In this document: in pieces, positions 15,468-24,482 of the stretch
How positions within the stretch are numbered: position 1 is the stretch's first letter
How the letters are laid out: every line of letters begins with the position of its first letter
Source: Streptomyces peucetius
GTDB lineage: Bacteria; Actinomycetota; Actinomycetes; Streptomycetales; Streptomycetaceae
NCBI RefSeq assembly: GCF_025854275.1
Contig: NZ_CP107567.1
Span: 5,456,001 to 5,520,000 of the forward strand
Length of the DNA: 64,000 bases
Direction of reading: 5' to 3'
Position numbers and translations under genes: made by a program
Notes under the pieces: generated by a model
Databases searched by the model: none
The model's input: the letters and a program-made list of their open reading frames with translations, nothing else
Told to the model about the DNA's origin: nothing

Positions 15468-16574
15468 ATGGATCTCGCCGGTGGACGTGCTCCGGACCCG
15501 GAGCGGGTACGTGACTCGGCCTCCTTCGTCGCCGCGATGCAGGACCTCAAGGACTGGTCGGGCCTGACCTACCGGGAGTTGACGTCGCGGGCGGAGACGG
15601 TCGGCGACGTGCTGCCGCGTTCGACGGTGGCCAACATGCTCGCCCGCAGCACCGTGCCGCGCGAGGAACTGGTCGCCGCGTTCGTACGCGCCTGTGGTGT
15701 CGAGCCGGGCGAGATCGACGTCTGGCTGCGGGTGCGGAAGGAGCTGACCCGACGCGAGCGGCCGGCGCACACGGACCGGGATCCGCAACATCGACCGGAA
15801 CCGGAACCGGAAGCCGAACCTCGAACAGAAGCCGAACCTCGAACAGAAGCGGAGCTGGAGCAGGAACCCCGACCGGAGCATGAGCCGCAACCCCGAACGG
15901 GGCCGAGACCCGTGCCCGGGTCCGCCTCCCTGCCCCGGCGGTCCGAGGGCGCGCCGGCCCGGCGCAGTCGGCGCCGGGCATGGGTCGTCACCGGGGCCGC
16001 CGCACTGGTGGCCGCCGCCGCGGCCCTGGCCGCCGTACTGCTCCCCGCCGACGACCCGGACGACGGAACGTCGCCGCGGCCGGTGACGGGTCCGGCCCCC
16101 GGCCCGGTGCAGATCCGGGCGGTGCACTCCGGGCTCTGTCTCGCCGAGCAGGGCGGGCAGAGCGGTCAGCTCTACCAGCAGCCCTGTTCACCCGATTCCG
16201 TCCCGCGGTTCTCCCTGAAGCGGCTCGGCTCCGACTGGCGGCTCGAGACCTTCCACACCACCTTCGGCCGGGGCTGCACCGGCGTCCAGGAGAAGTCCAC
16301 CGAGATCGGCGCCCCGGTGGAGGACCAGGAGTGCGGTAAGCGCGGACCGGCGGAGGCCTTCCGTCTGGAGCCGGTCGGCGAACCGGTGCGCGGCTACCGC
16401 ATCCGCCCGCTCCACAGCGATCTGTGCGTCGCCGTCGAGGGCGGCGCCACCGCGGCGGGTACCGACCTGCGCCAACTGGCCTGCACGGAACAGGCCGAGG
16501 GCGAACTCTTCTCCTTCGATCCCGTCGATCCGGTCGATCCCGTCGACCCGCGTCCCGGCACGTCTTCCGGCTGA
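15468..16574 (+). CDS. HTH-transmembrane-ricin-type lectin protein
   Basis: 368 residues from ATG 15468 (the GTG at 15459 is an alternative). Residues about 15-90 are a helix-turn-helix-like domain common in Streptomyces (MQDLKDWSGLTYRELTSRA, then LPRSTVANMLAR). A Pro/Glu/Arg-rich linker follows, with a duplicated EAEPRT unit. One transmembrane helix (AWVVTGAAALVAAAAALAAVLL) covers residues about 171-192 after a basic stop, and the outer domain (about 214-350) is a ricin-B/RICIN beta-trefoil (QIRAVHSGLCLAEQGG; RIRPLHSDLCVAVEG). This layout puts a putative DNA-binding domain inside and a carbohydrate-binding domain outside. It ends in a DPVDPVDPVDP tract. No enzyme motif. Confidence 0.78.
   Translation: MDLAGGRAPDPERVRDSASFVAAMQDLKDWSGLTYRELTSRAETVGDVLPRSTVANMLARSTVPREELVAAFVRACGVEPGEIDVWLRVRKELTRRERPAHTDRDPQHRPEPEPEAEPRTEAEPRTEAELEQEPRPEHEPQPRTGPRPVPGSASLPRRSEGAPARRSRRRAWVVTGAAALVAAAAALAAVLLPADDPDDGTSPRPVTGPAPGPVQIRAVHSGLCLAEQGGQSGQLYQQPCSPDSVPRFSLKRLGSDWRLETFHTTFGRGCTGVQEKSTEIGAPVEDQECGKRGPAEAFRLEPVGEPVRGYRIRPLHSDLCVAVEGGATAAGTDLRQLACTEQAEGELFSFDPVDPVDPVDPRPGTSSG
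15809..15845 (+). repeat. Direct repeat inside the HTH-ricin gene linker
   Basis: AAGCCGAACCTCGAACAG occurs twice in tandem with an 18-base period, encoding the repeated Glu-Ala-Glu-Pro-Arg-Thr. In-frame expansion or contraction would change linker length without breaking the gene. Confidence 0.7.
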
Positions 16575-16888
16575 GCACGCCGGCTTCGGGCGGCGCGGGA
16601 TCCCGCCGTCAGCGACTGCGGGCGCTGTGACGGGATTCGGCATGTCGGGTATACGACACCTCTTGTCTGACCACTGTCATTCATGCCCTGGTTGCCGGCA
16701 GTCTCGGCCGCGTTCACCCGAGGCGATCGGCACACCACGTCCCGTCAGGCTCGCCAATCGGCGGCGTTCCTGACGGGCCGTGCGGTTCCGGCTGCCCCGG
16801 CGAGCTCCTGACAGGACGGCGCCCGCACCCCGGCCCGTCACCCCCCATGTCCGCGATCCCCACGCGGCCCTTGCCGAGGAGTACCTGA
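16575..16888. other. Intergenic region before the M4 protease
   Basis: This 314-bp stretch has no gene. It contains an inverted repeat CCCGTCAGG/CCTGACGGG (16741-16749 and 16769-16777, 19-base loop) and a small symmetric element TGTCG-GGTATA-CGACA at 16643-16658. Either could be regulatory for the protease gene. Confidence 0.4.
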
Positions 16889-18544
16889 GTGACACGCACC
16901 ACCACCCGTAGGACGACCGTCCGGGCCGCCGTTCTCACGGCCTGTGCCGCCATGGTCGTCGTCGGGATCCAGTCCGGTTCGGCGACGGCCGGATCCGACG
17001 GTACGGCCGACGCGACGGCGACCGCGCCCGCTCCCTCGGAGCGCGCGGCCGCGCTGAAGTCCGCGCAGGCCGAAGCCGGTTCACAGGCGAAGGCCCTCGG
17101 GCTGGACGGCCGCGAGAAGCTCGTGGTCCGCGACGTGATCAAGGACGCGGACGGCGCCGTGCACACCCGCTACGAGCGCACCTTCGACGGGCTTCCGGTC
17201 CTCGGCGGGGACCTCGTCGTCCACCAGAAGGACAACGGCAGGCGCAGCGTCACCAAGGCGACGGACGCGCGCATATCCGTGCCGAGCACGTCCGCCGATC
17301 TGCCGGCGTCGGCCGCGAAGAAGGCAGCGCTGAAGGTGTCGGCGGAGCACGAGAACGCCCGTGCGGCGGCGAAGACCGCGCGCAAGGTGGTCTGGGCCGC
17401 TTCCGGCAAGCCCGTACTGGCCTGGGAGACCGTCGTCACCGGCGTGCAGCACGACGGCACCCCGAGCGAGATGCGCGTCGTCACCGACGCGGCCACCGGC
17501 GAGGAGCTGTTCTCGTACGAGACCGTCCACACCGGTACCGGTACCGGTACCGGTGACTACAACGGCACCGTCCCGCTGACGACCACGGCCAACGGCAGCA
17601 CCTTCGACCTCAAGGACGGGGCACGCGGCGGCCACCGCACCTTCGACCTGAACCAGGGCACCTCCGGCACGGGGACCCTGTTCAACGACGCCGACGACGT
17701 CTGGGGCGGCGGCAGGCAGAACGCGGGGGTCGACGCCCACTACGGAGCGGCCGTCACCTGGGACTACTACAAGGACGTCCACGGCCGCAACGGCATCAAG
17801 AACGACGGTGTCGCCGCGTACTCCCGGGTGCACTACGGCGACAACTACGTCAACGCCTTCTGGTCGGACTCGTGCTTCTGCATGACCTACGGCGACGGCG
17901 CCGGCAACAGCAAGCCGCTCACCGCGCTGGACATCGCCGCCCACGAGATGACGCACGGCGTCACCTCCAACACCGCCCGGCTGGTCTACCGCGGTGAGTC
18001 CGGCGGCCTCAATGAGGCGACCAGCGACATCTTCGCGGCCGCCGCCGAGTTCCACGCGGGCAACAGCAGCGACGTCGCCGACTACCTGGTCGGCGAGAAG
18101 ATCGACATCCGTGGCAACGGCACCCCGCTGCGCTACATGGACAAGCCGAGCAAGGACGGCAACTCCCACGACTACTGGTCCAGGTCGCTCGGGCGGGTCG
18201 ACGTGCACTACTCGTCGGGTCCGGCCAACCACTTCTTCTACCTGCTGTCCGAGGGCTCCGGTGCCAAGACGGTCAACGGCGTCGACTACGACAGCCCGAC
18301 GTACGACGGCAAGGCGGTCAGCGGCATCGGCATCGCGAAGGCCGAGCAGATCTGGTACAAGGCGCTGACCGTGTACATGACCTCCACCACCGACTACCAG
18401 GGCGCGCGCACGGCCACCCTGTCGGCGGCGGGCGACCTCTACGGCGTGAGCAGCGCGGAGTACCAGGCGGTCGACGCGGCCTGGGCGGCGGTCAACGTCA
18501 ACGGCGGCTCGACCGGCGGCGGCAAGGGCGCCAAGACGGGCTGA
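16889..18544 (+). CDS. Secreted M4 (thermolysin-like) neutral metalloprotease
   Basis: 551 residues from GTG 16889, with GAGGAG about 8 bases upstream. A signal peptide (RTTVRAAVLTACAAMVVVGIQSGSATA, about residues 8-35) is followed by an FTP/PepSY-type propeptide (about 50-215) that normally acts as an intramolecular chaperone. The mature domain carries the zinc motif HEMTH (residues 352-356, Glu353 catalytic), the third zinc ligand Glu376 in GGLNEATSD, and the transition-state His440 in VHYSSGP. All key residues are intact. It would digest extracellular protein during growth on complex substrates. A short TGTGTGTG run (residues about 215-222) marks the join between propeptide and catalytic domain. 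Confidence 0.95.
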   Translation: MTRTTTRRTTVRAAVLTACAAMVVVGIQSGSATAGSDGTADATATAPAPSERAAALKSAQAEAGSQAKALGLDGREKLVVRDVIKDADGAVHTRYERTFDGLPVLGGDLVVHQKDNGRRSVTKATDARISVPSTSADLPASAAKKAALKVSAEHENARAAAKTARKVVWAASGKPVLAWETVVTGVQHDGTPSEMRVVTDAATGEELFSYETVHTGTGTGTGDYNGTVPLTTTANGSTFDLKDGARGGHRTFDLNQGTSGTGTLFNDADDVWGGGRQNAGVDAHYGAAVTWDYYKDVHGRNGIKNDGVAAYSRVHYGDNYVNAFWSDSCFCMTYGDGAGNSKPLTALDIAAHEMTHGVTSNTARLVYRGESGGLNEATSDIFAAAAEFHAGNSSDVADYLVGEKIDIRGNGTPLRYMDKPSKDGNSHDYWSRSLGRVDVHYSSGPANHFFYLLSEGSGAKTVNGVDYDSPTYDGKAVSGIGIAKAEQIWYKALTVYMTSTTDYQGARTATLSAAGDLYGVSSAEYQAVDAAWAAVNVNGGSTGGGKGAKTG

Positions 18545-18687
18545 TCCGGGACGCTCACAACCCCGCGCCGACGGCCGTTCGCGTTTTCGAAGTGTTATTG
18601 CACAATGTGGTTCGGCTCACGTGCCGAGCCTGGAGACATCTGACATCATCTCTCCGCCGGAACAGCACGTCGGAGGGGGCGGGTCCC

Positions 18688-19659
18688 GTGGCGGAGCCCG
18701 AGCGTACGGGTCGCATACTGCCGGTCGACGACCCCGGCCTGGAGAAGGTGTACGCCGAACTCGCCCGCTCCCCCTGGCACGACTCGGGGAGCCTGGCCGC
18801 CGCGACGGGGCTGACCCCCGGGGAGGCGCGCGAGGCGCTCGACCGACTGCTGGACATGGGGGCGGCGGAGCCCGCCGCGGGCGTACCGCTGGAGGCGGCC
18901 GTCCGGCCGCCCGGTGCGGTGTCCGCCGACTGGGTGGGCCGACTGGAGGAGCAAGTGCTCCTCTCCCACCGGGCCGTCGAGTCGCTCACCCAGCAGTACC
19001 TGGCGGCACGGGGCGCCGGGAACACCTCGACGATCCGCGCCGTGCCGGCCGAGGAGATGCTGCGTCTGTTCGCGGCCGGCCAGGACAACTGCCGGTCCGG
19101 TGTGCGCGGTATCGCCGCACCGCCCTTCGCGCAGGCGCTCGGCGCCAACGACGAACGCCAGATGAAGGCCATGGCCCGGGGCGTCGTCTACCGCACCATC
19201 TACGCGGCGGAGGCGCTGAACCAGCCGGCCGCCCGGGCCAGCATGCTGCGCACGCTGGCCCGGGGCGAGGAAGGGCGTTTCATCGCCAGGACGCCGATGA
19301 AGCTGGTCATCTTCGACGAGGACCTGGCGCTGGTGCCCACCGCGTCGCCGAACCGCACCTCCGAGTCCCTGGTGATCGGCCGCTCCGCCCTGCTCGACGG
19401 TTTCATCAGCCTCTTCGAGACTGTGTGGGAGATGGCGATGCCGCTGGGCGGCGAGGGGGAGGCGGACGTCGATCTCCGGGACCAGGAGAGGGAGTTGCTC
19501 TGCCTGATGGCCGCCGGCTCCACCGACCTGCGGATCGCCCGCCACTTCGGGGTCTCCCCGCGCACCGTCGAGCGCAGGATCAAGACGGTCCTCGACCGGC
19601 TGGGCGCCACGAGCCGGTTCCAGGCAGGAGCCCTCGCCGCCCGCCGCGGCTGGCTGTGA
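18688..19659 (+). CDS. LuxR C-terminal HTH regulator with TrmB-like N-terminus
   Basis: 323 residues. The GTG at 18688 is chosen because GGAGGGGGCGGG lies upstream. The N-terminal winged-helix-like part (LEKVYAELARSPWHDSGSLA; LTPGEAREALDRLLDMGA) resembles TrmB/MarR helices. The middle (about 100-250) is the sensor-like domain common in this Streptomyces group. The C-terminus is a LuxR-type HTH (LRDQERELLCLMAAGSTDLRIA; VSPRTVERRIKTVLDRLGA). There is no phosphorylation or nucleotide domain. These orphan regulators are abundant in Streptomyces; the target is unknown, and the M4 protease just upstream on the same strand is a possible one. It ends into a tandem repeat block. Confidence 0.87.
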   Translation: MAEPERTGRILPVDDPGLEKVYAELARSPWHDSGSLAAATGLTPGEAREALDRLLDMGAAEPAAGVPLEAAVRPPGAVSADWVGRLEEQVLLSHRAVESLTQQYLAARGAGNTSTIRAVPAEEMLRLFAAGQDNCRSGVRGIAAPPFAQALGANDERQMKAMARGVVYRTIYAAEALNQPAARASMLRTLARGEEGRFIARTPMKLVIFDEDLALVPTASPNRTSESLVIGRSALLDGFISLFETVWEMAMPLGGEGEADVDLRDQERELLCLMAAGSTDLRIARHFGVSPRTVERRIKTVLDRLGATSRFQAGALAARRGWL

Positions 19660-19740
19660 TCCCCGGCCCGGCGACCGGGGCAGGCTGTGACGCCCGGCCC
19701 GGCGACCGGGGCCTGCAGTGACGTCGGCCCGGCCCGCCCG
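19656..19740. repeat. 31-bp tandem repeat with hairpins between convergent regulators
   Basis: Copies begin at 19656, 19687 and 19718 (period 31), each with GTGA near the start. The first two copies each carry CCCGGCCCGGCGACCGGGGC, which can fold; the third is diverged and partial. The first copy includes the LuxR-type gene's stop codon. It probably works as a bidirectional terminator for the two convergent genes. Confidence 0.7.
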
Positions 19741-19747
19741 GGGAAGG

Positions 19748-20431
19748 TCAGCCGCGCGCCAGGTCCCAGAAGTGGTCCACGATCCGTCCCAGGAACTCCC
19801 GCCCCGGCTCGCCCGTGTCCTCGGACGCGGCACCCCAGCTGAGCGTGGCCACCATCCGGGACTGGTAGTCGGTGTGCAACTGCTGGAGCACGTCCTCGAT
19901 GTGGTCGCGCTCCAGCGGAACCATCTTGCCGACCGGCCGCACGTACGCCTGCCAGCGTGAGGTCACCGCACTGCGCAGCAGCTCCGCCAGGTCCTCGTCG
20001 CGGCCGGTGGCGGCGAGCAGTTCGCGGGGCGTCAGGCCGAGCACGCCGGCGAGGGCGGTGGTCTGCCGCTCGTTCCCGCGCCATCGGCCCGACTCCTCCA
20101 TCCGCTGATACGCGGAGGCGTCCATGCCGACCCGTCGGGCGAGTTCGTCCGGCGCGAGACCACGGGCGATCCGGTGCTCGCGCAAGGTCGTGGCGGAGGC
20201 CAGCAGTTCACCGGGCGAGCACCACAGGACCCCGGCGAGCGCGGTCAGCTCCCGGGAGTCGGGCACGGCGAGCCCCCGTTCCCAGGCCGCGACCTTGTCC
20301 GGGGTGACATGCATGCCGTACTGGGCCCGCAGCCCGTACGCCACATGACCGGGTGCCATCCCCAGCGCCTCGCGCAGACGGCGCGCGGCGGGGGCGTTGA
20401 AGGGAGGGGAGGGGTTGTGCTGCACCCGCAC
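19748..20431 (-). CDS. Regulator with two tandem XRE-type HTH domains
   Basis: 227 residues from a GTG at 20431. The first HTH spans about residues 12-78 (LREALGMAPGHVAYGLRAQYG; DKVAAWERGLAVP) and the second about 82-142 (LREHRIARGLAPDELARRVG; AYQRMEESGRW; LGLTPRELLAAT). The C-terminal 85 residues are not recognised and are probably for dimerisation. No membrane segment. It is convergent with the LuxR-type gene and separated by 157 bases from the response regulator gene. Targets unknown. Confidence 0.85.
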   Translation of the reverse strand: MRVQHNPSPPFNAPAARRLREALGMAPGHVAYGLRAQYGMHVTPDKVAAWERGLAVPDSRELTALAGVLWCSPGELLASATTLREHRIARGLAPDELARRVGMDASAYQRMEESGRWRGNERQTTALAGVLGLTPRELLAATGRDEDLAELLRSAVTSRWQAYVRPVGKMVPLERDHIEDVLQQLHTDYQSRMVATLSWGAASEDTGEPGREFLGRIVDHFWDLARG

Positions 20432-20588
20432 AACGTAGGCGCGGCGGTCCTCGTACGACTACGGTGCGTACACCCAAAGCCACGGCTCGTGGAAACGTCC
20501 CACATGATCCTGCCGGGGATGTGTCGGTGTCTGTTACCGACCGGTCGGATCGTCAGCTTTTGACCGCTCCGGAGAGCACGGCGCCGGC

Positions 20589-21269
20589 TCAGCGGACGGT
20601 GCTGATCCAGCGGTACTGGAGCTCGGGGCGGCCGATCTGGCCGTACTGGGGGGCGCGGGCCGCCCGCCCGGCAGTCACGAGATGTTCCAGATACCGGCGC
20701 GCGGTGATGCGCGAGATGCCGACGGCGGCGGCGGCCTCCGTGGCGGTGAGCCCTTCCGCCGACTCGCGCAGCGTCCGTGTGACCGCCTCCAGCGTGGGGC
20801 CGCTGAGACCCTTGGGGAGGGACGCGGTGGTACGGGGGGTGCGCAGGGCGGCGAGGGTGCGGTCGACCTCGTCCTGCCCGCTGGCCTCACCGGCGGAGGA
20901 ACGGAACTCGGCGTAACGGGTGAGCCGGTCGCGCAGGGTGGCGAAGGTGAACGGCTTGAGGACGTACTGCACGACGCCGAGGGAGACGCCCTCGCGGACG
21001 ATCGCCAGATCGCGGGCGGAGGTGACGGCGATGACGTCCGCCAAGTGGCCGGCCGCGCGCAACGACCGTACGAGCGCCAGCCCGTGGCCGTCGGGCAGGT
21101 AGAGGTCGAGCAGCAGCAGATCCACGTCCGTGCGCTCCAGGACACGTACGGCCTCGGCGCGTGAGTGGGCGACACCGGCGACCGTGAACCCGGCGACCCG
21201 GCCCACGTACATGGCGTGCGCGTCGGCGGCGACGGGGTCGTCCTCGACGACGAGGACACGGATCGTCAC
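20589..21269 (-). CDS. CitB/DcuR-type response regulator
   Basis: 226 residues. The receiver domain (about 1-120) has the acidic pair VVEDD, the phosphoacceptor Asp in LLLLDLYLPDG and the conserved Lys in VLKPF. The output domain ends in an HTH (GLTATEAAAAVGISRITARRYLEHL) typical of the citrate/C4-dicarboxylate regulators. The ATG overlaps the sensor-kinase stop by 4 bases, so kinase and regulator are co-translated. With the divergent dctA gene beyond the kinase, the likely role is induction of dicarboxylate uptake. Confidence 0.92.
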   Translation of the reverse strand: MTIRVLVVEDDPVAADAHAMYVGRVAGFTVAGVAHSRAEAVRVLERTDVDLLLLDLYLPDGHGLALVRSLRAAGHLADVIAVTSARDLAIVREGVSLGVVQYVLKPFTFATLRDRLTRYAEFRSSAGEASGQDEVDRTLAALRTPRTTASLPKGLSGPTLEAVTRTLRESAEGLTATEAAAAVGISRITARRYLEHLVTAGRAARAPQYGQIGRPELQYRWISTVR

Positions 21270-22891
21270 GTGGTCACCTCCGCGGGTCTCAGCGGCAGAC
21301 GTACGGTGAACTCCGCACCGCCTTCCGGGCTTCGGGCCAGTTCGACGGTGCCACGGCCGCGGTGCACCGCCTGCTGCACGAGCGCGAGCCCGAGCCCGCG
21401 GCCCGCGCCGTGCGTGGACCAGCCGCGCCGGAACACCTCCGCGGCGTCCTGCGGGTCGACCCCGGCGCCGGTGTCGCCGACCCGCAGCAGTACTTCACCG
21501 TCCTCGACCCGCGCGGTGACGGTCACGCGTGCCCGTTCACCGCGGCCCGGCACCCCTTCGGTCCCGGCCACCGGTTCACAGGCCGCGTCGACCGCGTTGT
21601 CGATCAGGTTGCCCAGGATCGTCACCAGGTCGCGGGACGGGAGCGTACGGGGTATGACGCCGTCGTCGATGCTGCTGTCCTCGGTGAGGACCAGTTCCAC
21701 ACCCCGCTCGTTTGCCTGCGCCGCCTTGCCGAGGAGCAGCGCCGCCAGCACCGGTTCACCGACTGCGTCGACGACCCGGTCGGTCAGGGTCTGCGCCAGC
21801 TCCAGTTCGGCAGTGGCGAAGGCGACCGCCTCGTCCGCCCTGCCGAGCTCGATCAGGGAGACGACGGTGTGGAGCCGGTTGGCCGCCTCGTGGGCCTGGG
21901 AGCGCAGGGCCTGGGTGAAGCCCCGCTCGGAGTCGAGTTCGCCGGACAGCGCCTGGAGTTCCGTGTGGTCCCGCAGGGTGACCACCGTTCCGCGCCGCTC
22001 ACCGCCCACCACCGGCTGGGTGTTGACGACGACGACGCGGTCGGCGGACAGGTGGACCTCGTCGACCCGCGGCTCGGAGGCCAGCAGCGCGCCGGTCAGC
22101 GGCGGGGGCAGACCGAGGTCGGCGACAGGGCGCCCCACCGGATCCTCGCCGAGCCCGAGCAGCTCCCGCGCGCCGTCGTTGGCGAGTGCGATCCGGCGGC
22201 TGCCGTCGAGCATGACGAGCCCTTCGCGGACGGCGTGCAGAGCGGCCTGGTGGTAGTCGTGCACGCGGCCGAGCTCGGTCGCGTTCATGCCGTGGGTGTG
22301 GCGCCGCAGCCGCGCGTTGATGACGTACGTGCCGAGCCCGCCGAGGGCGAGCGCCGTCCCTGCCATGGCGAGCAGCGCTGTGACCTGGTCGCGCACCTGC
22401 TCGGTGATCTCCTCGACGGTGATGCCGGCGCTGACGAGCGCGACGACCTTCCCGCCGTCGTACACCGGAGCCACCGTGCGCACGGACAGGCCGAGCGTGC
22501 CTACGTACTGCTCGCTGTAGATCCGGCCGTCGAGTGCCGGCTTTATGTGGCCGAGATAGGTGCGTCCGATCCGCTCGGGCACCGGGTGTGTCCAGCGCCG
22601 CCCCTCCGGGTCCATGATCACGACGAAGTCCATGTCGGCGTCCTCGCGCAGACCCTCCGCGTACGGCTGGAGCACCGCCGACGGGTCGGGGGACCGCACG
22701 GCCGCGGCGACCGACGGCGAACGGGCGGCGGCCGCGGCGGTGGCCCGGGACTGCAGGCGGGCGCTCTCCTCGGCCTGAGACCGGTCCGTGAGGTAGGCGA
22801 ACAGCGCGAAGCCCGCGACGATCGCGGCGACGAGCACGACCTGCATCGCGAAGAGCTGGGCCGCGAGGCTGCGAGGGCGGGGGATGCGCAT
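21266..22891 (-). CDS. CitA/DcuS-type sensor histidine kinase
   Basis: 541 residues from ATG 22891. The order is: TM1 (LFAMQVVLVAAIVAGFALFAY, about 12-33); an extracytoplasmic PAS-like sensor domain with the family mark FVVIMDPEGRRWTHPVPERIG; TM2 (ALLAMAGTALALGGLGTYVI); a cytoplasmic PAS (VREGLVMLDGSRRIALAND); and a DHp helix with the phospho-acceptor His in SQAHEAANRLHTV. The HATPase domain has NLIDNAVDA and GAGRGLGLALV. The periplasmic signature is that of C4-dicarboxylate/citrate sensors. It overlaps the regulator gene and diverges from dctA, 128 bases apart. Confidence 0.93.
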   Translation of the reverse strand: MRIPRPRSLAAQLFAMQVVLVAAIVAGFALFAYLTDRSQAEESARLQSRATAAAAARSPSVAAAVRSPDPSAVLQPYAEGLREDADMDFVVIMDPEGRRWTHPVPERIGRTYLGHIKPALDGRIYSEQYVGTLGLSVRTVAPVYDGGKVVALVSAGITVEEITEQVRDQVTALLAMAGTALALGGLGTYVINARLRRHTHGMNATELGRVHDYHQAALHAVREGLVMLDGSRRIALANDGARELLGLGEDPVGRPVADLGLPPPLTGALLASEPRVDEVHLSADRVVVVNTQPVVGGERRGTVVTLRDHTELQALSGELDSERGFTQALRSQAHEAANRLHTVVSLIELGRADEAVAFATAELELAQTLTDRVVDAVGEPVLAALLLGKAAQANERGVELVLTEDSSIDDGVIPRTLPSRDLVTILGNLIDNAVDAACEPVAGTEGVPGRGERARVTVTARVEDGEVLLRVGDTGAGVDPQDAAEVFRRGWSTHGAGRGLGLALVQQAVHRGRGTVELARSPEGGAEFTVRLPLRPAEVTT

Positions 22892-22939
22892 GGGTTCAGT
22901 CTGCCTGGCCGGATTTGTGTGAACGAAACGAACGCAAGG

Positions 22940-22953
22940 GTGACCGGTGTCAC
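22940..22953. promoter_or_regulatory. Small palindrome in the kinase-dctA divergent promoter
   Basis: GTGAC-CGGT-GTCAC sits midway between the kinase ATG (22891) and the dctA GTG (23020). Just upstream GAACGAAACGAACG holds direct repeats of GAACGA. These are candidates for binding by the CitB-type regulator. Confidence 0.4.
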
Positions 22954-23019
22954 AGCCCTGGTGGATAGTCGCTGAGATCCACCGGGACGTGGACGCATAT
23001 TCCAACGAGGAGGCACCCC

Positions 23020-24390
23020 GTGGCCACTACAGCCGCAGGCAAGCGGGACCGTACCCATTATCTGTATCTGGCAGTCATCGGCGCCGTGGTGCTCGGCATC
23101 ATCGTCGGTTTCGCTGCCCCGGGGGTGGCCGTCGAGCTCAAGCCCATCGGCAAGGGCTTCGTCAATCTCATCAAGATGATGATCTCGCCGGTGATCTTCT
23201 GCACGATCGTGCTCGGCATCGGCTCCGTGCGGAAGGCGGCCAAGGTCGGCGCGGTCGGCGGACTGGCCCTCGGCTACTTCCTCGCCATGTCGACCGTGGC
23301 CCTCGCCATCGGCCTGGTCGTCGGCAACGTGCTGGAGCCGGGTTCCGGTCTCCACCTGACCGAGGCGGCGCGCGCGGCCGGCGCCGAGCAGGCGTCCGGT
23401 GGCGGCGAGAGCACCACGGACTTCCTGCTGGGCATCATCCCGACGACGCTGGTCTCCGCCTTCACCGAGGGCGAGGTGCTCCAGACACTGGTCGTCGCGC
23501 TGCTGGTCGGCTTCGCCCTGCAGGCCATGGGTTCGGCGGGTGAGCCGGTGCTGCGCGGCATCGGGCACATCCAGCGAGTGGTCTTCCGCGTCCTGGCCAT
23601 GATCATGTGGGTCGCGCCGGTCGGTGCCTTCGGCGCCATCGCCGCCGTGGTCGGCGAGACCGGTCTCGACGCGCTGAAGTCGCTGGCCGTCATCATGATC
23701 GGGTTCTACGTCACCTGTGCCCTGTTCGTCTTCGTGGTGCTGGGCCTGCTGCTGCGCCTCGTCGCCGGGATGAACATCTTCACCCTGCTGAAGTACCTCG
23801 GCCGTGAGTTCCTGCTCATCCTCTCCACCTCCTCCTCCGAGTCCGCGCTGCCCCGGCTGATCGCGAAGATGGAGCACCTCGGCGTGAGCAAGCCGGTGGT
23901 CGGCATCACCGTTCCGACCGGCTACTCCTTCAACCTCGACGGCACCGCGATCTATCTGACGATGGCCTCGCTGTTCATCGCCAACGCGACGGGAGCGCCG
24001 CTCAGCGCCTCCGAGCAGATCTCGCTGCTCGTCTTCATGATCATCGCCTCGAAGGGTGCGGCGGGCGTCACCGGAGCGGGCCTCGCGACGCTGGCCGGCG
24101 GCCTGCAGTCGCACCGGCCGGAGCTGGTCGACGGCGTGGGCCTGATCGTCGGCATCGACCGCTTCATGAGCGAGGCGCGTGCCCTGACGAACTTCGCGGG
24201 CAACGCCGTGGCCACGGTCCTCGTCGGCACGTGGACCAAGGAGATCGACAAGGGCCGGGCCGCCCAGGTGCTCGCCGGCAAGGTCCCCTTCGACGAGAAG
24301 ACGCTGGTCGACGACCATGCCCCGCAGGGCGGCGACGAGGCGGACGTCCCCGCACCGCGGGACGACGAGCGTGAGCCCGTGAAGGTCTGA
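23020..24390 (+). CDS. dctA: C4-dicarboxylate:cation symporter (DAACS family)
   Basis: 456 residues from GTG 23020 with ACGAGGAGG upstream. It shows the DctA/GltP fold: multiple long hydrophobic helices, the Ser-rich re-entrant loop LSTSSSESALPR, the motif TGYSFNLDGTAIYL and the C-terminal substrate-site stretch DRFMSEARALTNFAGNAVA. It imports succinate, fumarate or malate with protons or sodium. The adjacent divergent CitA/CitB-type two-component genes make regulation by extracellular dicarboxylate likely. The tail after about residue 410 is hydrophilic and acidic. A strong terminator follows. Confidence 0.94.
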   Translation: MATTAAGKRDRTHYLYLAVIGAVVLGIIVGFAAPGVAVELKPIGKGFVNLIKMMISPVIFCTIVLGIGSVRKAAKVGAVGGLALGYFLAMSTVALAIGLVVGNVLEPGSGLHLTEAARAAGAEQASGGGESTTDFLLGIIPTTLVSAFTEGEVLQTLVVALLVGFALQAMGSAGEPVLRGIGHIQRVVFRVLAMIMWVAPVGAFGAIAAVVGETGLDALKSLAVIMIGFYVTCALFVFVVLGLLLRLVAGMNIFTLLKYLGREFLLILSTSSSESALPRLIAKMEHLGVSKPVVGITVPTGYSFNLDGTAIYLTMASLFIANATGAPLSASEQISLLVFMIIASKGAAGVTGAGLATLAGGLQSHRPELVDGVGLIVGIDRFMSEARALTNFAGNAVATVLVGTWTKEIDKGRAAQVLAGKVPFDEKTLVDDHAPQGGDEADVPAPRDDEREPVKV

Positions 24391-24412
24391 TACCCCGCTG
24401 ACCTTCTTCCCC

Positions 24413-24457
24413 CGGCGTGTGCCGGACCCTCTTCCCCCTTGGGTCCGGCACACGCCG
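24413..24457 (+). terminator. Terminator of dctA
   Basis: Arms 24413-24429 and 24441-24457 pair perfectly over 17 bp around an 11-base loop, 22 bases after the dctA stop. Confidence 0.9.
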
Positions 24458-24482
24458 ATGTGCGTTCTCCGGCGCCCTGCGG

